Shown one piece after another: positions 10,383 to 18,744 of a stretch of 50,933 nucleotides of DNA. The notes beneath the pieces were generated by a model that searched no databases, was not told the DNA's origin, and saw only the letters and a list, made by a program, of their open reading frames with translations. Position numbers and translations under genes: made by a program. The DNA comes from Gemmatimonadaceae bacterium. Lineage in GTDB: Bacteria > Gemmatimonadota > Gemmatimonadetes > Gemmatimonadales > Gemmatimonadaceae. The stretch lies in the NCBI GenBank assembly GCA_013361335.1, contig JABFYH010000067.1, positions 1-50,933 of the forward strand, written 5' to 3'. Within the stretch, counting starts at the first letter, position 1. Each line of letters opens with the position of its first letter.

Positions 10383-10399
10383 ACTCTCCCTCACCTCCC

Positions 10400-11818
10400 A
10401 TGTCGAGCCTCATCCTCATCGTCGCCGCCATCGTCTTCGGCGTGCTGTTCGTCCTCCCGATCATCGTCGCCTCCTTTCTCCGGAACGTCGAAGCCGGCAC
10501 CATCCGGCTCGTGAGCTGGCTCGCCGGCGGGACGGTGATCTATCGCGGGCCCGGCAAGTCGAAGGAGATCCCCCTGCTCACCACCGGCACCACGATCTCG
10601 AGCAAGGTCATCAACGTCGATCTCGACATCACCGACCAGACCGCCGACCTCGACGAACACGGCACGCCGCAGCCGATCAAGGTGCGCGTGCTGGCCAGCG
10701 CGATCGTCTCGGTGGGTGACAGCGATCAGCTCATCAAGACCGCCGCGAACCGCTTCTTCGCCAAGCCGGAAGGAGACCAGGTGAACACGCTCACCGATCT
10801 CCTGTCGAGCTCCGCGCGCCGCGCGATCAACCTCCTCACACACGACCAGCTCTTCTCCGCGCGATCGGCGCCGCGTGTGCTCACCGCCGGCACCTCCGCC
10901 GGCACCGCGGTGGTCTCGGCCCCGCCCCGCCAGCTTCCGGCCACCACCAGCGGCATGTCGGGCACCGTCGACACCCTCGAGGACGAGGACGACCCGCTCG
11001 CCGTGATCATCCGCAAAGCCTGCTCGCGCGAGCTCACGGACCTCGGTCTCATCTTCAACTCCCTGAACATCAAGGTCGTGCAGAGCGAGGTGGCCGAAGC
11101 GCGCCGTCGCATGTCGGCGGCCGAAGCGCAGGCGACGGCGGACATCGTGCAGGCGCAGCAGGCCCGCCGCGCCAAGGAGGCGACGATCGAGGCCGAGCGC
11201 ATCATCTCCGACCGTCAGCGCGAGCTCGAGCAGACACGCGCCAGCAACGCGGCGTTGATCGCGCAGGCGGAAGCCAAGCGCCAGGAGGCGATGGGCGTGC
11301 AGCGCGTCGCCGAGCTGGACGCGACGCAGATCGCCCAGGCGCGGGCCGACGCCGAGCGCGTGACGATCGAAGCGCAGGCTGCGGCGGAAGCCGAGGCGAT
11401 CCGCATCCGCACCGTGGCGGCCGCACAGGCCGAAAGCATCGAGAAGGTGAACGAGGCCATCGCCGCCGGCGGGGAGAGCTACTTCCGCTACCGGCAGATC
11501 GAGATGATCCCCGTCATCGCACCGCGCATCGCCGATGCGCTCGCCCAGGCGAAGCTCATCACGGTGTCCGGCAACGACGGTGGCGGCGCCGCGAACGGCG
11601 CGACGAACCAGATCGCGAGCGTCATCCAGACCGTGCTCGCCGCGCAGCTCGTGGCCAGGGGAGGGATGCTCGGTGAGAGCGACGCGAGCCCGCGCGGCAG
11701 CGGCGCGGACGCGTCGGAGCGCGATGGCGCGAAGGCGCCGCCACCGGTGGCGCAGGCCCCCGCGAAGAGTCCGGTGATGCCACCGCCGGGGACGATTCCG
11801 CCCGTCGGGCGACGCTGA
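10400..11818 (+). CDS. floT: Flotillin-like SPFH-domain protein
   Basis: Flotillins are membrane scaffolds linked to lipid domains and envelope stress. The 472-aa protein begins with a membrane hairpin or helix (LILIVAAIVFGVLFVLPIIV), followed by an SPFH/band-7 domain. That domain is interrupted by a low-complexity stretch at about residues 155-195 that includes DTLEDEDDP. A long Ala/Glu/Gln/Arg-rich coiled coil (about 230-360, with EAEA-type repeats such as AAAEAEAIRIRTVA) follows. The tail is rich in Pro, Ala and Gly and ends in PPVGRR. The NfeD-like gene just upstream is its expected partner. Flotillin is preferred to QmcA/HflK because of the EA-repeat coiled coil and the NfeD pairing. Confidence 0.85.
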   Translation: MSSLILIVAAIVFGVLFVLPIIVASFLRNVEAGTIRLVSWLAGGTVIYRGPGKSKEIPLLTTGTTISSKVINVDLDITDQTADLDEHGTPQPIKVRVLASAIVSVGDSDQLIKTAANRFFAKPEGDQVNTLTDLLSSSARRAINLLTHDQLFSARSAPRVLTAGTSAGTAVVSAPPRQLPATTSGMSGTVDTLEDEDDPLAVIIRKACSRELTDLGLIFNSLNIKVVQSEVAEARRRMSAAEAQATADIVQAQQARRAKEATIEAERIISDRQRELEQTRASNAALIAQAEAKRQEAMGVQRVAELDATQIAQARADAERVTIEAQAAAEAEAIRIRTVAAAQAESIEKVNEAIAAGGESYFRYRQIEMIPVIAPRIADALAQAKLITVSGNDGGGAANGATNQIASVIQTVLAAQLVARGGMLGESDASPRGSGADASERDGAKAPPPVAQAPAKSPVMPPPGTIPPVGRR

Positions 11819-11821
11819 CCG

Positions 11822-12835
11822 CTAGCGCCGCATCGCGAGCCACAGCTGCCGCCACCAGGGCGGATCGACCACCCACGAGGATTGGAGGTCGGTCCGCCAG
11901 CGCTGGAGCGCGCCGCTCTCGCCCTGCAGCACACGCTCCCGCGTGACGGTCGGCGGCGGCGGCGCGATCGACGCCAGGCGGGTATACACCCGCTCGCGCG
12001 CGGCGGGGCTCGCACGCCGCAGCAGATGCCAGAGCGTGATGGTGCTGTGCGCGTCCGCCGCGGCGAGCACCTGCCCGACGGCCGCGTCGCTCGCCGGATC
12101 GGCGTCGAAGGCCGCCACCGCGCGCCGCAGCCGGTCGCTTGCACTCACGGGATACGGCAGCCCTGGTCCGCGGCCGTTGCGCAGCGACGCGGCGTTGCCG
12201 GCGAGCACCGCGACGTTGACGTCGCCCATCTGCAGCTCCACCTCGCCCTGCTCCACCGTCAGCAGCCCGTTGCCCCGTTCATCGGCGCTGAGGGTGTAGA
12301 CGCAGCCCAGGTCCACGGCGAGCGCGCTGGCCGTCTGCACGAGGAAGTAGCGCGGCGGCGCGTCGATCGACGCGTGCATCGTGCCGCGCTCCAGCGCCAG
12401 GCGATGCTCGGCGGCGGCGTCATCGAGGAGCCGAAGGCGTGAGTCGGGTCCGAGCTCCGCACGCCCGATGCGACCGACCGCCAGCACGGCGCTCGAGCGG
12501 GCGTCGGTCTCCACCACGCCGCCGCGCTCCAGCCGGCCCGACGCGAGCGCGCCCGCCGAGTTGCGCACCACGGGCGTGCCGTGCGCCGCCGCCACCGCCC
12601 ACGGGGCGAGATGTGCGGCACGCGAGCGCCCCGCGAGTGAAAGCCCCGCCGCGGCAACTACTGTCGCCGCGGCGAGCGCCGCCCACGCGCCGATCCGGAT
12701 GGAGCGTCGGCGTGTCGGCGTCTCGGCCGCGCGTAGCGGCGTCGCGCGATAGGCCGCCGGACGAAGCAGTGCCTCGAGTCGTTCGATCTCCGGATCGGGC
12801 GCTGCCGTCGGGTCCCACAGATAATCGTCAGCCAT
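11822..12835 (-). CDS. FecR-like membrane protein, probable anti-sigma factor
   Basis: This 337-aa protein has one membrane helix at about residues 49-70 (a WAALAAATVVAAAGLSLA-like stretch) after a short cytoplasmic head. A periplasmic FecR-like domain follows (HGTPVVRNSAGALASG, GTMHASIDAPPRYFLVQT, VDLGCVYTL). The C-terminus is less conserved and ends WWRQLWLAMRR. The start ATG overlaps the sigma-factor gene by 8 bases, the usual arrangement for an ECF sigma factor and its membrane regulator. The head begins MADDYLWDPTA and lacks a recognisable zinc-binding anti-sigma motif. The role as anti-sigma factor is inferred from position and topology. Confidence 0.72.
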   Translation of the reverse strand: MADDYLWDPTAAPDPEIERLEALLRPAAYRATPLRAAETPTRRRSIRIGAWAALAAATVVAAAGLSLAGRSRAAHLAPWAVAAAHGTPVVRNSAGALASGRLERGGVVETDARSSAVLAVGRIGRAELGPDSRLRLLDDAAAEHRLALERGTMHASIDAPPRYFLVQTASALAVDLGCVYTLSADERGNGLLTVEQGEVELQMGDVNVAVLAGNAASLRNGRGPGLPYPVSASDRLRRAVAAFDADPASDAAVGQVLAAADAHSTITLWHLLRRASPAARERVYTRLASIAPPPPTVTRERVLQGESGALQRWRTDLQSSWVVDPPWWRQLWLAMRR

Positions 12836-13406
12836 GCGTCGTCTCGTGTCCCAGCTGCTCCCGCAGGAGCCTGATCCCATGATGCAGATACACGCGCACC
12901 GTGCCGTGGGTGAGGCCGAGCGTGCGGGCGATCTCCTCCCCGCCCATCTGCTCCACCAGCCGCAGCGTCAGCGGCTCACGGTAGCGTTCCGGCAGCGCGC
13001 GCAGGGCGCGCAGCACGTCGTCCATCGCCGTCGTCTCGGGTGACGGCGTCGACCCCGCCACCTGGTCCGAGAGCGCCTCCGTCGGCCGCGACGACCGGTG
13101 GTGCATGCGCGCTTCGTTGCGTGCCATCGTCGCAATCCAGCCGCCGAACGCCGCCGGCTCGCGCAGCGTGTGGAGCTGTCGCAACGCGCGCAGGAATACG
13201 TCCTGGACCAGATCGGGCACGTCGTCGCGTGGCGCGCTGGCGAGCAGCACGCCGTGCACCAGCCGCGCGAAGCGCTCGTACAGCGCACCGAACGCCGCGC
13301 GGTCGCCCGTCTGCGCCGCACCGACGAGCGCCGCCGTGTCGATCGTGCGCACGTCCGAAGGGATGACCGCGGTCGCCGTGGGCTCGGCCAAGGGGCGGAC
13401 TCGCAT
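12828..13406 (-). CDS. ECF-type RNA polymerase sigma factor
   Basis: This extracytoplasmic-function sigma factor has 192 aa. Region 2 is visible as AAFGALYERFARLVHGVLL and DLVQDVFLRAL (core-binding and -10 recognition). The linker holds AFGGWIATMARNEARMHHR. Region 4 is visible as LPERYREPLTLRLVEQM with the helix-turn-helix GEEIARTLGLTHGTVRVYLH. It is co-transcribed with the FecR-like protein that overlaps its end. The start ATG is the first one after the palindrome shared with the divergent YceI gene. The target regulon cannot be named from sequence. The nearby envelope genes (YceI, PLD enzyme, flotillin) are candidates only by position. Confidence 0.9.
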   Translation of the reverse strand: MRVRPLAEPTATAVIPSDVRTIDTAALVGAAQTGDRAAFGALYERFARLVHGVLLASAPRDDVPDLVQDVFLRALRQLHTLREPAAFGGWIATMARNEARMHHRSSRPTEALSDQVAGSTPSPETTAMDDVLRALRALPERYREPLTLRLVEQMGGEEIARTLGLTHGTVRVYLHHGIRLLREQLGHETTHG

Positions 13407-13431
13407 GGGTAAGGGATGCCGGCGCGCCGCC

Positions 13432-13453
13432 CGATGTTAACGCGCTAACATCG
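13432..13453. promoter_or_regulatory. 22-bp near-perfect palindrome between divergent genes (operator candidate)
   Basis: The sequence matches its own reverse complement except at one symmetric pair, with arms CGATGTTA and TAACATCG around an ACGCGC centre. It lies between the ECF sigma gene (start about 25 bases away) and the YceI gene (start about 53 bases away), the right place for a dimeric repressor or activator serving both promoters. No cognate regulator is identifiable in the window. Confidence 0.65.
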
Positions 13454-13505
13454 CCTCCGCTCGGTGCATCCTCCTGGCGATTCCCTCAACCATGGAGCGT
13501 GGAGC

Positions 13506-14123
13506 ATGACCAGTACCATGTGGACCGCCGTCGTTGCCCTGTCGGCCGCCGCGTTCGTCGCCAATCCTCGTCCGGGCAGCGCGGTGGCGATCAGCCCAGC
13601 CGTTCATCCAGGAGGCGCGCCCGACACCCTCGTCGTGAACCCGCGTGCCTCGTCCGTCCATTGGGCGGCGAGTGGCCTCGGCGGGAGCGTCACGCGCCAG
13701 GGAACCATCGGCATGGGAACGGGGATGTTCGTCATCCGTCACCAGCAGCTCACCAGCGGCCTCTTCACCGTGAACATGCGCCAGCTCGACGATGAGCTGC
13801 AGGGGCCGGAGCTGTTCGACGTCGCGCACAACCCGACGGCGTGGTTCAGCTCCACCGGGATGAAGCGGGTCGCCTCGGATCGGTGGGAGCTGACCGGCAA
13901 TCTCACCATCCGTGGTGTGACGCGCCCGGTCATCTTCCTGGCCGATGTGCGGTGGGAGGAGCTGGGCCATATGATCGCCACCTCGACCTTCACCATCGAC
14001 CGTCGGGAATGGGGGATCGGAACGCGCGGCGCCGGGTTCGTGAGCGATTTCTCCCCGTGGGCGATCCAGCTCACCATCACCGTCGACGCGCGCCGGAAGC
14101 AGCCCGCGGTGGCCACGCCCTGA
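13506..14123 (+). CDS. YceI-family periplasmic protein
   Basis: YceI proteins are secreted lipocalin-like barrels that bind polyisoprenoid-type lipids and are often induced by stress. The 205-aa product has an N-terminal export signal (WTAVVALSAAAFVANPRPGSA), then the barrel. Family-typical strands include SGLFTVNMRQLD, FDVAHNPTAWFSSTGM, GNLTIRGVTRPVIFLADV and WGIGTRGAGFVSDF. An ATG 14 codons upstream exists, but the chosen start has GGAG elements just before it and gives a clean signal peptide. The gene is divergent from the ECF sigma gene, with a palindrome between them. The lipid ligand is unknown. Confidence 0.88.
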   Translation: MTSTMWTAVVALSAAAFVANPRPGSAVAISPAVHPGGAPDTLVVNPRASSVHWAASGLGGSVTRQGTIGMGTGMFVIRHQQLTSGLFTVNMRQLDDELQGPELFDVAHNPTAWFSSTGMKRVASDRWELTGNLTIRGVTRPVIFLADVRWEELGHMIATSTFTIDRREWGIGTRGAGFVSDFSPWAIQLTITVDARRKQPAVATP

Positions 14124-14181
14124 CGCGAGCGGATGCGGATGCCCGATGACCGCGCCACGCTTCTTGCGAAGGGGCGCGGTC

Positions 14182-15468
14182 ATGTCTCCCAGCAACATCG
14201 CCTTTCTCGTCGGCGGGCTGATCGTCGGGCTGATGGCGTTCATCGGGTTCATGAACGCCGTGAAGGGAACGCCGGTGCATCGGGTCGCGGACTTCGGCGA
14301 CGGCATCCCCGCCGCCGTCGGCGATCCCGGGTTCCGCACCGCGGTCCAGCTCGCGAGCCGCACCCCCCTGCACGAGGGGCACACCGTCGACGTCTTCATC
14401 AACGGCAACGAGACCTACCCGCGGCTCTGGAGCGACCTGCGCGGTGCGCGCGAGTCGATCACCCTCCAGCTCTACTATTGCGAGCCCGGTCGCATGGCGA
14501 ACGAGCTGCGCGAGATCCTGGTCGACCGCGCCCGCGCCGGCGTACGGATCCTCTTCCTCTACGACGCCTTCGGCAGCTCCTTTCCCAAGGAGTACATCCG
14601 GGCGCTGACGGATGCCGGCGTCGTGGCGAAGCCCTTCCGTCCCATCAGCGTGCTGGCCGCGCACCACGTGCAGAACCGCGCGCACATCCGCGTGGTGTGC
14701 GTCGACGGACGCATCGGCTACACCGGCGGCTTCGGCATCGCCGACAAGTGGTTCGGCAATGGTCGTGACGAGGGGCAGTGGCGCGACTCGAACGTCCGCT
14801 TCACCGGGCCGGCCGTGCAGCAGCTCCAGTCGGCGTTCGTCGCCTGCTGGGCCGAGGCGACGGGCGACCTGCTGGTGGGCGATCGGCTCTTCGCGCCCGC
14901 CGAGCCGCGCGAGGGGGGCGTGCTGGCCGGCGTCCTCCACGGCTCGCCCTCGGTGGGGAGCACCGAGGCGGAGCGCTTCTTCGCCCTCACCATCGCCAGC
15001 GCCAGAAAGCGGCTCTGGATCACGAACTCCTACTTCGTCCCCGACCGCGAGTTCCGGCGCATGATCGCCGATACGGCCAGGCGCGGCGTCGACACTCGCG
15101 TCCTCACCGCGGGACCGGAGACCGACGTGAAGAGCACGCTCTACGCCGGCCGTGCGCGGTACGAGGAGCTTCTGCGCGCCGGCGTCCGGATCTACGAGTA
15201 CCGGAAGACGATGATGCACGCCAAGACCGTCGTCGTCGACGGGATGTGGGCCGCGGTGGGCAGCATGAACGCGGACAACCGCTCGCTGTCGTTCAACGAG
15301 GAGACGGTGCTCATGATGCTCGACGCCGGCATGGGTGCGACGCTGGAGCGGCATTTTCTCGACGACCTCGCGCACGCCGACGAGATCCTGCTCGCCGAGT
15401 TCCGGCAGCGGGGCAGCTGGGATCGGCTGAAGGAGCATGTCACGCATCTGGTGTGGCGCGTGCTCTGA
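14182..15468 (+). CDS. Cardiolipin synthase-like PLD-family protein
   Basis: Membrane phospholipase-D-fold enzymes of this type join two phosphatidylglycerols, or use related lipids, to make cardiolipin. The 428-aa protein starts with a single membrane helix (IAFLVGGLIVGLMAFIGF) and has two PLD repeats. The second repeat has an intact HKD motif (HAKTVVVD, His about residue 346, followed by GSMNADNRS). The first has HIRVVCVD (His about 168), with Arg where Lys is standard. ATG at 14146 would add 12 residues; the chosen ATG has an AAGGGG element at good spacing. The gene follows YceI by about 60 bases. Loss of the first Lys may alter chemistry or substrate, so cardiolipin synthase is a class label. 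Confidence 0.82.
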   Translation: MSPSNIAFLVGGLIVGLMAFIGFMNAVKGTPVHRVADFGDGIPAAVGDPGFRTAVQLASRTPLHEGHTVDVFINGNETYPRLWSDLRGARESITLQLYYCEPGRMANELREILVDRARAGVRILFLYDAFGSSFPKEYIRALTDAGVVAKPFRPISVLAAHHVQNRAHIRVVCVDGRIGYTGGFGIADKWFGNGRDEGQWRDSNVRFTGPAVQQLQSAFVACWAEATGDLLVGDRLFAPAEPREGGVLAGVLHGSPSVGSTEAERFFALTIASARKRLWITNSYFVPDREFRRMIADTARRGVDTRVLTAGPETDVKSTLYAGRARYEELLRAGVRIYEYRKTMMHAKTVVVDGMWAAVGSMNADNRSLSFNEETVLMMLDAGMGATLERHFLDDLAHADEILLAEFRQRGSWDRLKEHVTHLVWRVL

Positions 15469-15514
15469 GGCCAGGGCATCTTTCACGTCGTTCGCTGCCC
15501 TCGCTGCGCCGGTC

Positions 15515-16150
15515 ATGTTCGCTGCCCCCCGCATCCGCCCGTACCTGCTGCTCGCCTGTCTCGCGGCGGGCTGCCTGCATTCCACCCCGTCCACCCCCGC
15601 GGCTCCCATCTCGAGCACAGGGCCGCGCGCGATCGCCGTCTATCGCGCGATCGCCGAGTCGCTCTACGTGCGCAGCACCGGGCGCGTCGTCGCCGTGGCG
15701 GTGGCGTCGCTCGACAGCACCTGCATGGAGCGTACGTGTGCCGCGCTGGCCGAGCGTTGGGGGATGGACGCGCTGTGGTGGGCGCGAGGCGATTCGACGG
15801 AGGCCCGGGACGCGCGTGCCGACCTGCTCGCTCGCGCCGCCGCACCGCTCGACATCCGCGCCGTGCCGCAGGGCCGCCCCATGCTGTTCGAGGCCGACCC
15901 GGGGGATGTCCCGCCGCCGGACGCCGACGGGCAGGAGTGGTCGCGCTTCCGCGCCACCCACGCCGACGCCGCCGGGGCCGTGCGCATGTCCCCCGTCGGG
16001 TTCAGCCGGTCGGGACGCTCGGCCGTGGCGTTCGTGGACTGGCGATGCGGCCCGACCTGCGGTCACACTGTGGGCGTCGCGCTCACCGCGACGAGCGACA
16101 CGAGCTGGGCCATCGCCGACGTCCTGCTGCTGAGCTCCCGACAGCGCTGA
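15515..16150 (+). CDS. Putative lipoprotein, no known family
   Basis: I do not recognise this 211-aa protein. The chosen ATG gives a lipoprotein signal, YLLLACLAAGCLHS, with the lipobox Cys at about residue 19; upstream in-frame starts would bury this signal. The mature part is soluble and Ala/Arg-rich. It has a pair of Cys in CMERTC and another pair in WRCGPTCGH, which could form disulfides in the periplasm. The segment GFSRSGRSAVAFVDW, then HTVGVALTATSDTSW, looks like beta strands. It lies after the PLD-family gene on the same strand with a 46-base gap. No function is assigned. Confidence 0.6.
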   Translation: MFAAPRIRPYLLLACLAAGCLHSTPSTPAAPISSTGPRAIAVYRAIAESLYVRSTGRVVAVAVASLDSTCMERTCAALAERWGMDALWWARGDSTEARDARADLLARAAAPLDIRAVPQGRPMLFEADPGDVPPPDADGQEWSRFRATHADAAGAVRMSPVGFSRSGRSAVAFVDWRCGPTCGHTVGVALTATSDTSWAIADVLLLSSRQR

Positions 16151-16160
16151 TCCCGCGAGC

Positions 16161-16184
16161 CCTGCGCCCGGGAGCGCGCGCAGG
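16161..16184 (+). terminator. GC-rich hairpin, possible terminator
   Basis: A 7-bp perfect stem (CCTGCGC with GCGCAGG) follows the lipoprotein gene by about 10 bases. It may extend outward through GC-rich pairing. A short pyrimidine run (TCTCTGTTTC) lies about 15 bases downstream, not directly after the stem, so an intrinsic terminator is plausible but weak. Confidence 0.35.
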
Positions 16185-16231
16185 CGGGGTCGCGGGGGTC
16201 TCTGTTTCATCCGGCTGGGCACGCTCGTCTC

Positions 16232-17029
16232 ATGGATAGCGTCCCCTCCAGGAGTTCCGCCGTGTCGTCCGCGCCGTCCCTCTCGACATCCTCCTCCACC
16301 TGCGCCCACGACCTGGGGCCGGGCACCAAGGTGTGCCTCCGCTGCCGCCAGGAGCAGCGCGACGCGGCGCGTAGCCGCCACCAGCAGATGCTCGGCGTGT
16401 TCGGCGTCGCCGCGATGGGCGTGTTCGGGCTCTACGTGATGGGCGCCAGTGTCGCCGGCGCCTGGCATGCGGCCGCGCGCCCCGACACGGGCCGCGTCGT
16501 GACGAGAGCCAGCGTCGTTGCATCGAGCGTCAACGGCGGGCACGAGGTGAAGCAGCAGGGCGATTCGGTGGTGACGGCGAGGACGGCGATACCGGCGACA
16601 TCTGCGGCGTCCGCTGCGAGCACCGCGGCGCCAGACCCATCGACCACCGTGCCGGCGACCAAGCCCCCGATCGAGATCCTCGTCAGCGAGGGACGGACCG
16701 ACCTCACCGAGAGCCTGATCGCCGAGCGGGCGGGGGACAGCCTGGTCGTGGATTTCGATACGCCGACCACGCGCACTCGTCGCCGCGACAAGTTCGAGGC
16801 CGTGGTGCGTCGGACGCTCCCGATGATCTACGGCGCGCCGGTGGACTCGGTGCTGCGCGCGATCCCGAATGGCGGAATCGTCGGCGACGTCGACCTGCTG
16901 GACGAGCTCCCGAAGCGCGGCGTCCGTCTGCCGCTGGGCAACGGATCGACGCTGGAGCTGTGGCCGGAGACGCGGCCCGGCCAGGATGGGCCGTTGGTGG
17001 TCAGCTACTGGGCGCGAGTACGCCGCTGA
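16232..17029 (+). CDS. Unknown single-pass membrane protein with N-terminal Cys motif
   Basis: This 265-aa protein matches no family I know. The N-terminal 45 residues hold Ser-rich sequence and a possible small zinc site, CAHD followed by KVCLRCRQEQRD. One membrane helix follows (about residues 53-75, LGVFGVAAMGVFGLYVMGAS). A Ser/Thr/Ala/Pro-rich linker (about 85-145) leads to a conserved-looking C-terminal domain of about 120 residues with FEAVVRRTLPMIYGAPVDSV and LELWPETRPG. The Cys head should be cytoplasmic and the C-terminal domain outside. It converges on the uronate operon, about 15 bases between stops. Confidence 0.55.
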   Translation: MDSVPSRSSAVSSAPSLSTSSSTCAHDLGPGTKVCLRCRQEQRDAARSRHQQMLGVFGVAAMGVFGLYVMGASVAGAWHAAARPDTGRVVTRASVVASSVNGGHEVKQQGDSVVTARTAIPATSAASAASTAAPDPSTTVPATKPPIEILVSEGRTDLTESLIAERAGDSLVVDFDTPTTRTRRRDKFEAVVRRTLPMIYGAPVDSVLRAIPNGGIVGDVDLLDELPKRGVRLPLGNGSTLELWPETRPGQDGPLVVSYWARVRR

Positions 17030-17044
17030 GCGTGTCGATACGCG

Positions 17045-18076
17045 TCACCGCTGCACTCGTCCCGATGCCTCACCATCGAGCAGCGCGTCGACCTCGAAGG
17101 CGCGAACGCGATTCACATCGCCAGGCACCGTGTGTTTGAGGCACGACGCCGCCGTCGCGAACTCGAGGGCGCGTTGCGAGGCCTTCCCGCCGGTCCCGAG
17201 CAGCGCTTGGATCAGACCCGCCGAAAAGGCATCGCCCGCTCCGATCCGATCCACCATGTCGACGATCTCCCACCGCCTGCTCCGGTAGGTCGCGTCGCGC
17301 GTACCGAGCAGCGCCGACCAGCCGTTGCGCGAGGCCGTCTCGCTCTCGCGAATCGTGATGGCTTGCATGTCCATTCGCGGAAAGCGATCGAGCACGGCCC
17401 GGGAGAGTGCGGCGAACGCGTCGAGGTCCGGTTCGCGACCGGAGGTGGACGCCGGGAGTCGCATGCCCAGCATGGACTGGATGTCCTCGCGTCCCGCGAT
17501 GCCGACCGACGCGTACTCGAGGATCGACGGCATCACCTCCGTCGGTGACGCGCCCCACTGCCAGAGCATCGCACGGTGATTGAAATCCACTGAGACGATG
17601 ATCCCCGCGCGATGCGCTGCGCGCACCGCATCCCGCGCCACCTGGGCCGCGCTGGCGCTGATGGCGGGCGTGATACCGCTCACGTGCAGCCACCGCACGC
17701 CCTCGAGCAGGCGCGTCCAGTCGAAATCGTCCGGATCGACGGTCGCCATGGTGGACCGCTCCCGGTCATAGATGACGCGGGCAGGGCGATGCCCCACGCC
17801 GGCCTCGAGGTAGTACACGCCCAGTCGGCCCGGCACGCGCAGGACGCGGGATACATCCACGCCGAAGCGGCGAAGCTCACTGAGCGCCGCGTCGCCGAGT
17901 GACCCGACGGGGACCGCCGATGCGAACGCCGTCGCGATGCCGTCGGCAGCGAGCGAGGACACGACGTTCGCTTCGGCGCCCCCGAAGGTCGCCTCGAGAC
18001 GTCCGCTCTGGAGCAGCCGCTCATATCCCGGCGACTTGAGCCGGAGCAAAAGCTCACCCAGCGCGAGCACGGTCAT
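17045..18076 (-). CDS. kdgK: 2-Keto-3-deoxygluconate kinase
   Basis: This PfkB/ribokinase-family kinase phosphorylates KDG to KDPG in hexuronate catabolism. The 343-aa protein starts LALGELLLRLKSPG, contains FGGAEANVVSSLAADG (sugar-binding region) and VSVDFNHRAMLW, and ends with the PfkB ATP/catalytic motif DRIGAGDAFSAGLI, whose Asp is the catalytic base. The ATG overlaps the stop of eda as ATGA; a longer upstream frame is antisense noise. It is the last gene of the operon, directly downstream of the KDPG aldolase that consumes its product. Other PfkB sugar kinases share the fold, and the context makes KDG the substrate. Confidence 0.92.
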   Translation of the reverse strand: MTVLALGELLLRLKSPGYERLLQSGRLEATFGGAEANVVSSLAADGIATAFASAVPVGSLGDAALSELRRFGVDVSRVLRVPGRLGVYYLEAGVGHRPARVIYDRERSTMATVDPDDFDWTRLLEGVRWLHVSGITPAISASAAQVARDAVRAAHRAGIIVSVDFNHRAMLWQWGASPTEVMPSILEYASVGIAGREDIQSMLGMRLPASTSGREPDLDAFAALSRAVLDRFPRMDMQAITIRESETASRNGWSALLGTRDATYRSRRWEIVDMVDRIGAGDAFSAGLIQALLGTGGKASQRALEFATAASCLKHTVPGDVNRVRAFEVDALLDGEASGRVQR

Positions 18077-18744
18077 GTGGCAACCATCCTGGTGCGATCG
18101 GGCAGCTGGAGCAGCGCGACCACCTGCGCCGTCTCGCTTCGAATCCGCTCGAACGCCTTCGCCGCGATCCAGTCGGGGGGCGCCATCCACGAGCCTCCGC
18201 AGGCGACGACACGGGCCATGCTCAGGTAGCCTCCGACCGTATCGCGCGTGATTCCTCCCGTCGGAATGAACTCCATCTCTCCGTACGGGGCCGCCACGGC
18301 CTTGAGAAAGGACACGCCGCCCATCGGTTCGGCGGGAAAGAACTTCACGAGCCGGACGCCGAGCTCCAGTGCCGCCTCGATCTCGGTCGGGGTGGCGACG
18401 CCCGGGTACATCGGGAGTCCGATGCGGTGACAGTGCTCGACCACCCGCGGGTTCATGCCCGGCGCGACGGCGAACTGGGCACCTGCGTCGCGCGCACGGT
18501 CGGCCTGGTCGGAGGTGAGCACGGTGCCGGCGCCGACCAGAAAGTCAGGACGTGCCTTCACGATGCGCCGCAGCGCCTCGAGTGCACTCGGCGTCCGGAA
18601 GGTGATCTCCGCGCACGGGAGTCCGCCGTCGGCGAGCGCGTTGGCGAGCGGCTCCGCCTGCTGGGGATCATCGATGATGATCACGGGGACGACACGAAGC
18701 GCGCGCAGTCGCGTGGTGACAGCGTCGTACGTGGAGATCGTCAC
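18073..18744 (-). CDS. eda: KDPG aldolase
   Basis: 2-Keto-3-deoxy-6-phosphogluconate aldolase cleaves KDPG to pyruvate and glyceraldehyde-3-phosphate, the last step of the Ashwell route. The 223-aa class I aldolase has the active-site Glu in CAEITFRTPSA, the Schiff-base Lys in LVKFFPAEPMGG and the phosphate-binding GGI in IPTGGITRDTVGGYL. The GTG start overlaps the upstream stop as GTGA, and its own stop overlaps kdgK. A longer open frame continues upstream but lies inside the tagaturonate reductase gene in another frame. 4-Hydroxy-2-oxoglutarate aldolase activity often accompanies this family. Confidence 0.94.
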   Translation of the reverse strand: MTISTYDAVTTRLRALRVVPVIIIDDPQQAEPLANALADGGLPCAEITFRTPSALEALRRIVKARPDFLVGAGTVLTSDQADRARDAGAQFAVAPGMNPRVVEHCHRIGLPMYPGVATPTEIEAALELGVRLVKFFPAEPMGGVSFLKAVAAPYGEMEFIPTGGITRDTVGGYLSMARVVACGGSWMAPPDWIAAKAFERIRSETAQVVALLQLPDRTRMVAT

